Positions 1-5,360 of a stretch of 9,620 bases of DNA are shown piece after piece (positions within the stretch are counted from its first letter, which is position 1; the number at the start of each line of letters is the position of its first letter). The DNA lies in NCBI GenBank assembly GCA_021801615.1, contig JAJYXS010000116.1:1-9620 (forward strand), given 5' to 3'. Under the pieces are notes generated by a model. The model was not told where the DNA came from. It ran no database searches and worked only from the letters and a program-made list of their open reading frames with translations. A program made the position numbers and the translations under genes. Source of the stretch: Actinomycetes bacterium. GTDB lineage: Bacteria > Actinomycetota > Acidimicrobiia > Acidimicrobiales > RAAP-2.

Positions 1-360
1 GGCGCGCCGGAACCGTGCGCTCGCCTCCGTCCACAGCTCCTGGACTCTGCTGCCGGACCGCTGGGAGGAGGCCGTCGAGCCGGCGACGCAGTGCAACCCC
101 TCCCCCGCCTCGACCACGTCCAAGAGCCGAACCTCGCCAGGAGCACGCGCCAGGCGGTAGCCGCCGCCGACGCCCGAGATCGAGACGACCAGCCCCGACC
201 GGACGAGATCGCCCAGCACCTGGGGCACGAACGCGCCCGGCACGCCCATCGCCTCGGACACCTCCCGGCGCGTCCGCACGCCACCGGAGCCGTACGCGTC
301 GGCGAGGAACAACGCCGCCCGCACGACGTACCGGCCACGGCTCGAGAGCCCTAGGTCCAC
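1..360 (-). CDS. Rrf2-family transcriptional regulator, partial (C-terminus off the window)
   Basis: This leftward reading frame starts at GTG (360-358) and is open for 120 codons to the window edge. An in-frame TAA at 372-370 lies just upstream, so the GTG is the only plausible start. Residues 4-90 form a winged helix-turn-helix of Rrf2 type: SSRGRYVVRAALFLA at the start, a recognition-helix region near VPGAFVPQVLGDLVRSGL (40-57), the wing GGGYRLAR (65-72), then LLDVVEAGEGL (79-89). It matches the second Rrf2 protein of this window (4344-5360) at roughly half of the aligned positions. Unlike that protein it shows a single cysteine (Cys91) where Fe-S Rrf2 proteins carry three, so it probably binds no cluster or senses something else. 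Full-length Rrf2 proteins are usually about 130-160 residues, so perhaps 10-40 residues are missing here, more if it has an extension like its paralogue. It is transcribed divergently from the redox operon and may regulate it or itself. Confidence 0.85.
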   Translation of the reverse strand, partial: MDLGLSSRGRYVVRAALFLADAYGSGGVRTRREVSEAMGVPGAFVPQVLGDLVRSGLVVSISGVGGGYRLARAPGEVRLLDVVEAGEGLHCVAGSTASSQRSGSRVQELWTEASARFRRA

Positions 361-366
361 ATCGAA

Positions 367-396
367 AGTTTACTCTCTCACTTGACGTAGAGTCCA
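367..396 (-). promoter_or_regulatory. Candidate leftward promoter of the partial Rrf2 gene
   Basis: Read leftward, TGGACT (396-391) and TAAACT (372-367) are separated by 18 bases, each matching four of six consensus positions. Transcription would begin about at the GTG start codon (360), giving a leaderless message. Leaderless messages are common in actinobacteria. No strong Shine-Dalgarno lies before the GTG; only a GAGAG stretch lies about 12 bases upstream. This is inference from base pattern only. Confidence 0.3.
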
Positions 397-425
397 GAGC
401 AAACTAGAGTAAAACATCAGTAGAG
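369..425. promoter_or_regulatory. Repeated TAGAG(T) / TTTACTCT elements, candidate Rrf2 operator
   Basis: TTTACTCT (369-376) and AGAGTAAA (406-413) are a perfect 8-bp inverted pair. TAGAG recurs at 388-392, 405-409 and 421-425, with 17- and 16-base spacing; the first two copies extend to TAGAGT. The elements cover the rightward -10 box and the leftward -10 region, which is where an operator controlling both divergent genes would sit. A direct link to either Rrf2 protein is inferred from position. The motif is not one I can match to a characterised Rrf2 operator. Confidence 0.4.
382..410 (+). promoter_or_regulatory. Sigma70-type promoter of the redox operon
   Basis: TTGACG (382-387) and TAGAGT (405-410) are exactly 17 bases apart. 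The -35 matches five of six and the -10 four of six consensus positions. The predicted start lies near 416-418, leaving a leader of about 90 bases before the ATG at 509. The stretch 361-430 is clearly richer in A/T than the surrounding coding DNA. The -10 hexamer is itself one copy of the repeated TAGAGT element, so a protein bound there would block RNA polymerase. Confidence 0.5.
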
Positions 426-460
426 AACTACACGTACTCGGAGCAGCTCACGGGGAAGTA

Positions 461-485
461 GGTCGGCCTCGGAGCGGCACCGACC
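461..485 (+). other. Hairpin in the leader of the redox operon
   Basis: GGTCG-GCC (461-468) can pair with GGC (476-478) plus CGACC (481-485), with a two-base bulge and a seven-base loop. It lies 11 bases before the AAGGAGG ribosome-binding site (497-503), which is itself left free. It could tune translation or message stability, but an 8-bp stem in GC-rich DNA may also be chance. Confidence 0.3.
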
Positions 486-508
486 GTCACCGACGCAAGG
501 AGGGGCCG

Positions 509-2065
509 ATGGCCGTCGACCTGCAGGACCGCAAGAGCATCGCCCCTTCCGACCAGCTGTCCGCGGCGGTGCGCCTGCGGGCGCCGAAGCGCGAGGGGCT
601 CGAAGAGCGGTTCGCCGCCACCGACCCCGCGCCAGGCCTCGAGCTGACGGCGAACCCCCGCTTCGCCCGCCTCGTGCGCAACCGCAAGTTCCAGTTCCTC
701 CTCATCTTGCCGAACCAGATCGTCTTTTGGACCGTGATCTTCGTGGGGATCCTCGGCACGGCGATCCCGGGGTTGAACTTCGGCGCCGCGATCACCTGGT
801 ACGTGTGGTTCTGCCTGGTCTTCGTGATGATGGTGGTGGTGGGTCGGGCCTGGTGCGCGATGTGCCCGTTCGGGGGTTTCGCCGAGTGGGTCCAGCGGCG
901 CACCTTCTGGCGCCGCACCCAGAAGGCCCTCGGCCTCGGCCGCAAGTTCCCCGAGCCTCTCGCCCGTCTCGGCTTCCTGATCCCGGTCGTGAGCTTCGTC
1001 GTGCTCACCTGGATCGAGGAGTTCTTCAACATCGCCGGACCGGGTAACCCTGCGGACACCTCCTGGATGGTCGTCGGGATCGTCTCGTCGGCGCTGATCT
1101 TCTTCTTGGTCTTCGAGCGGCGCACCTTCTGCCGCTACGTCTGCCCCCTGTCGACCTTGATCGGCACCGTCGGGTCGATGGGCTCGGTGGCGGGGTTCCG
1201 GACCAAGGACCACGAGGTCTGCCTGTCCTGCCGGACGAAGGACTGCATGCGCGGCGGCGAGCAGGGCTTCGGCTGCCCGTGGTACACGTGGCCGGGCAGC
1301 GCGGACTCGAACTTGTCGTGCGGATTGTGCTCGGAGTGCTACAAGTCCTGCCCCGAGGGCAACGTCGGGCTGTTCCTCCAGCGCCCCTTGACCTCGGTGG
1401 TCGCTCCGCGCCGGCGCCGGGCCGACGTCGCGTGGGGCATCGCCATCCTGTGGGGCCTGGTCGTCTTCCAGCAGTTCAACGCCACCAACGTCTACGCCAC
1501 GGTGGACAACTGGCTGAACCGAAACTTGTTGGTCCCCCACTACCCGAACCCGGTCGACTATGTCGGCCTCATCGCGCTGGTCGCGCTGCTCATGGCGGGG
1601 GTCGCCTGGCTCGTCTCTCGATCTCTCGGGCGCGGCGACGTGGCGGTGACGCACACCGACAGCTTCGTGGACCGCACCTCGCGCTTCCGGGCGTTCTTCG
1701 TCCCCATGGCCTACGGGCTCATCCCTGTGGTGGGCGCCGACTACTTCGCCCGCCAGCTCCCGAAGTTCTTCAAGCACTCGGCCCGGGTGGTGCCCGCGGT
1801 CGCGCACATCGCCGGCTTCATGTCGACCTCGTCGTCGATCTACGGCTTCCACATCCTGTCGAACAGCTGGATCGTCGTGGTGCAGGTCGCCGTGATCGTC
1901 GCAGGCACCGCGGCCGCGGCCTGGGCGACGTGGCGGATCGCCGGCAGGGAGCTGGTGCCGGTCAGCCACAACGCGCTCGGCGTCCGACTGGCGACGCTCG
2001 GAGTCGTCCTCTCCTGCGGGGCGGCGGCGAGCGTGCTGTACGTCCTCATGCACGCGGCCAGCTGA
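509..2065 (+). CDS. Membrane-bound polyferredoxin, NapH/NosR-like 4Fe-4S protein
   Basis: The ATG at 509 follows a strong AAGGAGG (497-503) by five bases and encodes 518 residues. The protein carries two CxxxCP motifs (Cys116/Cys120 in WCAMCPFG, Cys208/Cys212 in CRYVCPLS), the hallmark of the NapH/NosR/CcoG membrane ferredoxins. A second cysteine-rich region follows: Cys238, 241, 246 and 256, then a classic CxxCxxCxxxCP at Cys271, 274, 277 and 281. Hydrophobic segments lie near 61-85, 93-112, 154-170, 186-203, 307-325, 349-369, 393-414, 428-440, 454-476 and 493-514. The family moves electrons between the quinone pool and partners through Fe-S clusters at the cytoplasmic face. It is far longer than NapH (about 290 residues) and has no obvious N-terminal FMN-binding exported domain as in NosR. 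The C-terminal half is an extra multi-spanning region with His423, His433 and His448. It lies 26 bp before the fusion oxidoreductase, the likely soluble partner. The exact substrate is unknown. Confidence 0.85.
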   Translation: MAVDLQDRKSIAPSDQLSAAVRLRAPKREGLEERFAATDPAPGLELTANPRFARLVRNRKFQFLLILPNQIVFWTVIFVGILGTAIPGLNFGAAITWYVWFCLVFVMMVVVGRAWCAMCPFGGFAEWVQRRTFWRRTQKALGLGRKFPEPLARLGFLIPVVSFVVLTWIEEFFNIAGPGNPADTSWMVVGIVSSALIFFLVFERRTFCRYVCPLSTLIGTVGSMGSVAGFRTKDHEVCLSCRTKDCMRGGEQGFGCPWYTWPGSADSNLSCGLCSECYKSCPEGNVGLFLQRPLTSVVAPRRRRADVAWGIAILWGLVVFQQFNATNVYATVDNWLNRNLLVPHYPNPVDYVGLIALVALLMAGVAWLVSRSLGRGDVAVTHTDSFVDRTSRFRAFFVPMAYGLIPVVGADYFARQLPKFFKHSARVVPAVAHIAGFMSTSSSIYGFHILSNSWIVVVQVAVIVAGTAAAAWATWRIAGRELVPVSHNALGVRLATLGVVLSCGAAASVLYVLMHAAS

Positions 2066-2080
2066 CGGTCGCCGGACCTC

Positions 2081-2088
2081 GGGAGGAG
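2081..2088 (+). promoter_or_regulatory. Ribosome-binding site that sets the start of the fusion oxidoreductase
   Basis: GGGAGGAG ends three bases before the ATG at 2092. The reading frame itself is open far upstream, inside the preceding gene, so this site and the end of that gene at 2065 decide the true start. Confidence 0.8.
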
Positions 2089-2091
2089 ATC

Positions 2092-4299
2092 ATGGCCATC
2101 ACGATGACCGAGAACCAACTGACCTGGACGGACAGGCCTCGTGTCCAGGTGCTGGCGGACCGGTGCGCGGGCTGCCAGGAATGCGTCATCCGCTGCCCTG
2201 TCGGCGCGCTCGACATGGACGCAGGACGTTGGGTGGCGGTCGCCGATTCCGAGCGGTGCGTCGGATGCCGCCAGTGCGTGCGCACCTGCCCGTTCAGCGC
2301 GATCGTGGTCACGGGGCCGGCTCTCGCCGGGTCCCGGGCCAGCACCGAGGTGGTGCACCCCGAGCCGCTGGTCGCAAACGTAGAGGAGGTCCGTCGGGGA
2401 CTGGGAAGCTGGGAGGAGGCGCTGGCCGAGGCGCAGCGATGCCTCTCGTGCCCCGACCCGACCTGCGTGCGGGGCTGCCCGGCCCACAACGACATCCCCG
2501 GCTTCATCGCCGCCGTCGTCGACCGGGACCTCGCGAAGGCGCATGAGATCCTCCGCCGGACCTCGGTGCTGCCCGACGTCTGCTCGCGCGTGTGCAACCA
2601 GGCGGCCCAGTGCGAGGGGGCGTGCACGTGGTCGCTCGCCGGCGAGGCGCCGGTCGCGATCGGCCAGCTCGAGCGCTTCGTGGCCGACACCATGGCCCCG
2701 CCGCCGCCCGAGCCCGGCGCGGCCGTGGACCTGTCCGTCGGCGTCGTCGGCGCCGGCCCGGGGGGCATCGGGGCGGCGTGGGCCCTCCTGGAGGGCGGCG
2801 CCTCGGTCACGGTCTACGAGCGGGACCCGGTCCCCGGGGGGCTGCTCGGCTGGGGGATCCCCGACTTCACCCTCCCCGACGCAGTCGCGGCGAGGCCGTG
2901 GCGCCAGCTCCAGGACGCCGGGGTCGAGCTGCGCTGCGGGGTCGAGATCGACGCCGCCGGCCTCGAGGGACTGCTCGCCTCGCACGACGCGGTCGTCGTG
3001 GCGACCGGCGCGAGCGTCCCGGTACGCCTGCCGATCCCCGGCGCCGACCTCGAGGGGGTCACCGACGCCACCAGCTTTCTGAAGACGGCCCGCGCCGCCC
3101 TCGAGACCGACGACGGCGCGCCCGCGTGGCGGTCGGCCATGGGCCTCGAGGGGGCCGCCGGAGGAGGTCGTCCGCCGCACGTGCTCGTGCTCGGCGCGGG
3201 CAACACGGCCATGGACGTCGCGCGCACCGCACTGCGGCTCGGTCTTGCGGCCACGTGCGTGGACTGGCTGGACGAGCGCTTCTCCCTCGCCCGGCCCGAC
3301 GAGCTGGCGGAGGCCCGAGACGAAGGGGTCGTCGTCCGGTTCGCGAGGACGGTCACCCGCATCGAGGGCGACGGTCAGCGGGTCCGCCGCGCACAGCTGG
3401 CCAAGACCCGCCAGGAGCGGGCCGACCGGCTGCCCGCCGTCCTGCACGGCGAAGGTGCCGAGACCGTGGACGTGGACCTGGTCGTCATGGCCATGGGCTA
3501 CCGGGTCGACCCCGCCGTCGCCGCCGGGCTCCCGGGCACCCCGGTCCGCCGCGAGGCGCACGGGGTGCCGGACCGCAGGTGGACCGCCTCGGGTGTGCTC
3601 GCCAATCCGGCATCGGCGTTCGCCTTCCACAACCCTGTCGGCAAGCTCGCCCTCGGCCGGGAGGTGGGGCTTCAGGCGGCTTCGTTCCCCGTGCGCGAGC
3701 GCATCTGGGTGGTCGGCGACTCCCTGGTGGGCCCGGCGACGGTGGTCGAGGCCATGGCGCAGGGTCGGCGAGCGGCCAGCGCGCTGCTCGCGGCGCGCCC
3801 GTCGCGGCCGGACCACAAGAGGCCTGCGCGCGCCCGCCGGGCACTCGTGTGCTATGCGAGCGAGGGGGGTCGCACTGCCCAGGTCGCCCGGACGGTCGGC
3901 GACGAGCTCACCGACAAGGGCCTGAGCGTGCGGGTCCTACCGATCGAGCGGGTCGGCCCAGACGAGCTGGCGAGCGCGGACGTCCTCGTCGTCGGCTCGT
4001 GGGTGAAGGGGTTCGTGGTGGCCAAGGTGGGCCCGGCCCCGGCGGTCCGTGCCTGGTTGGACGGGCTCCCTCGGCTCGGCGGCATGCCGGTGGCGCTCTT
4101 CTGCACCTACGGGGTGGACCCGCGCTCGACCCTCGCGCAGATGGCCGTGGCCTTCGAGCGCCGGGGCGCACGAGTCGTGGCCACGGCAGAGCTGCGCCGG
4201 GGCGGGAACAAGGTCGCGGCGATCGCGTTCGCACGCCGGGCCCTGGCCGGTGCCCGGGAGCTCGAGGCTGCACCGCCAGAGCCCCTCGCCGTGCGGTGA
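2092..4299 (+). CDS. Ferredoxin - GltD-like FAD/NAD(P) oxidoreductase - flavodoxin fusion
   Basis: The ORF encodes 735 residues with three fused electron-transfer units. Residues 20-75 are a 2x[4Fe-4S] ferredoxin with two full CxxCxxCxxxCP sets (Cys25/28/31/35 and Cys56/59/62/66). Residues 95-570 resemble the glutamate synthase small subunit (GltD): N-terminal Fe-S region with Cys117/120/125/129 and Cys164/168/174/178, FAD-binding GAGPGG (220-225), pyridine-nucleotide motif GAGNTAMD (368-375), and a late FAD contact region VVGDSLVGPATVVEAMAQGRR. Residues 583-725 form a flavodoxin-like domain of the HemG/Flavodoxin_5 sort, with YASEGGRTAQVA as the FMN phosphate loop. No glutamate synthase large subunit is present, so glutamate synthesis is unlikely. 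The known GltD-type role is to pass electrons between NAD(P)H, FAD and Fe-S clusters. I infer that this protein connects NAD(P)H, a built-in flavodoxin and the membrane polyferredoxin encoded just upstream. Confidence 0.85.
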   Translation: MAITMTENQLTWTDRPRVQVLADRCAGCQECVIRCPVGALDMDAGRWVAVADSERCVGCRQCVRTCPFSAIVVTGPALAGSRASTEVVHPEPLVANVEEVRRGLGSWEEALAEAQRCLSCPDPTCVRGCPAHNDIPGFIAAVVDRDLAKAHEILRRTSVLPDVCSRVCNQAAQCEGACTWSLAGEAPVAIGQLERFVADTMAPPPPEPGAAVDLSVGVVGAGPGGIGAAWALLEGGASVTVYERDPVPGGLLGWGIPDFTLPDAVAARPWRQLQDAGVELRCGVEIDAAGLEGLLASHDAVVVATGASVPVRLPIPGADLEGVTDATSFLKTARAALETDDGAPAWRSAMGLEGAAGGGRPPHVLVLGAGNTAMDVARTALRLGLAATCVDWLDERFSLARPDELAEARDEGVVVRFARTVTRIEGDGQRVRRAQLAKTRQERADRLPAVLHGEGAETVDVDLVVMAMGYRVDPAVAAGLPGTPVRREAHGVPDRRWTASGVLANPASAFAFHNPVGKLALGREVGLQAASFPVRERIWVVGDSLVGPATVVEAMAQGRRAASALLAARPSRPDHKRPARARRALVCYASEGGRTAQVARTVGDELTDKGLSVRVLPIERVGPDELASADVLVVGSWVKGFVVAKVGPAPAVRAWLDGLPRLGGMPVALFCTYGVDPRSTLAQMAVAFERRGARVVATAELRRGGNKVAAIAFARRALAGARELEAAPPEPLAVR

Positions 4300-4343
4300 C
4301 CCGGCGCCCGCCGGCGGCCCCGCGCTAGCGTGCAGGTCGAGAC

Positions 4344-5360
4344 ATGAACATGACGCTCTCCAAGCGCGGCGATTACGTCATGCGCTCCGCGATCGCGCTG
4401 GCCCGCGCCTTCGACTCCGGCGGACCCCGCAAGATCCGGGAGGTCGTGGCCGACACCGAGGTGCCCCGCACGTTCGCGTCGCAGATCCTCGCCGACCTGG
4501 TGAGGGCCGGGCTGGCGGTGTCGCGGGCGGGGCGCGACGGCGGCTACCGGCTGTCACGGCCACCCGAAGAGATCAGCGTCTTGGAGATCGTCGAGGCTGC
4601 CGAGGGACCGCTCAGGGCCGAGCGCTGCGCCCTCGGCGAGGGTCCGTGTCGCTGGGAAGCCGTCTGCCCGCTCCACGAGACCTGGACCCAGGCGACCGCA
4701 CGGCTGTCCGAGCTGCTGGCGGAGACCTCCTTGGCCGAGGTGGCGGCGCGCGACGCAGCGATCGAAGTGGGGAGCTACCCGGTCCCGGTCGACGCCCACC
4801 GGTCGCACGCCCGCGCCGTCGAGCTGGCAGACCTCGTCCACGTCGAGCTTCCGGCGCTCGTGGTCGACGGTGCGCTCGCCGCCCGCCGCAACTGGAGCGC
4901 CATCCTCGGCGCCGCGGTCCACGAGGTGGGCGAGCTCGCGGGATCGGCGGCGCGCCTCTCCCCGCTCGTCGCCGACTGCTCGATCGACGCGCTCGCCTCG
5001 GGCGACGATGCGGGCGTCGATGCGGACGCCACGGGCTACCTGCTCGCTTGGCGGCTGTCGGAGCCTGGTGGGCAGAGCCACTTCGAAGGGGAGCTGCACG
5101 TCCAACCGATCGACCCCGAGCGCTGCGAGCTGGCGGTGTCGGGCGTCTGGCACCAGGAGGTCGACGACGGCGCGGCGCAGACGACGGAGGAGCTCGAGCG
5201 CAGGGCGCGCCACGTCCTGCGGGGCATGCTCCGCCGCATCGCCCGCGAGCTCGAGGCGCGCGCGGGGCGCTCCTCTGGTGCCCCGCCGAGCCCGGCTCAT
5301 CGCCGGACGGACAGAGCGCGTGCAGGTGCGATCAGGCCGGAGGCCCGCTCGCGAGCGTGA
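4344..5360 (+). CDS. Rrf2-family regulator with cysteine triad and long C-terminal extension
   Basis: The ATG at 4344 lies seven bases after AGG (4334-4336). A second ATG at 4350 would be a poorer fit. The gene is 44 bp after the fusion gene and probably in its operon. Residues 4-90 are the Rrf2 winged helix-turn-helix (LSKRGDYVMRSAIALA, wing GRDGGYRLSR, then LEIVEAAEGPL). Cys95, Cys102 and Cys108 (CX6CX5C) match the cluster-binding position of IscR/NsrR-type members, where the usual pattern is CX5CX5C, so a [2Fe-2S] or [4Fe-4S] cluster is likely. At 338 residues it is about twice the family length. Residues 145-307 form an added domain ending in beta-rich sequence (HFEGELHVQPID...CELAVSGVW) and a long basic helix (TTEELERRARHVLRGML). 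That order is reminiscent of an SRPBCC/START-like ligand-binding fold, but this is tentative. The last 30 residues are Arg/Ala/Pro-rich, and their codons overlap the convergent protease gene by 29 bp. It probably senses redox state, NO or Fe-S status and controls the operon. Confidence 0.8.
   Translation: MNMTLSKRGDYVMRSAIALARAFDSGGPRKIREVVADTEVPRTFASQILADLVRAGLAVSRAGRDGGYRLSRPPEEISVLEIVEAAEGPLRAERCALGEGPCRWEAVCPLHETWTQATARLSELLAETSLAEVAARDAAIEVGSYPVPVDAHRSHARAVELADLVHVELPALVVDGALAARRNWSAILGAAVHEVGELAGSAARLSPLVADCSIDALASGDDAGVDADATGYLLAWRLSEPGGQSHFEGELHVQPIDPERCELAVSGVWHQEVDDGAAQTTEELERRARHVLRGMLRRIARELEARAGRSSGAPPSPAHRRTDRARAGAIRPEARSRA

Noticed and set aside
15..407. Rightward frames at the left edge encoding Arg/Pro-rich proteins
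   Set aside because: They are antisense shadows of the Rrf2 gene read leftward from 360. The composition is typical of a wrong frame in GC-rich DNA.
428..2053. Long leftward open frame opposite the membrane polyferredoxin
   Set aside because: It is rich in Asp, Arg, His and Glu with no recognisable domain, and lies entirely against a gene with clear motifs. Long antisense frames are expected at this GC content.
1279..2091. N-terminal extension of the fusion oxidoreductase frame back to 1279
   Set aside because: The extra 271 codons overlap the polyferredoxin gene and encode low-complexity Arg/Gly/Pro sequence. The ATG at 2092 has a good ribosome-binding site and begins just before the first ferredoxin cysteine.
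4301..4314. CCGGC-GCCC-GCCGG hairpin just after the fusion gene, as a terminator
   Set aside because: A five-pair stem with no T-run. The next gene begins 44 bp after the stop on the same strand, so read-through is more likely.
5346..5357. Perfect palindrome CGCTCGCGAGCG at the end of the second Rrf2 gene, as a bidirectional terminator
   Set aside because: With no loop bases of its own it gives at most a four-pair stem and has no T-run. Such palindromes are frequent by chance in GC-rich coding DNA.
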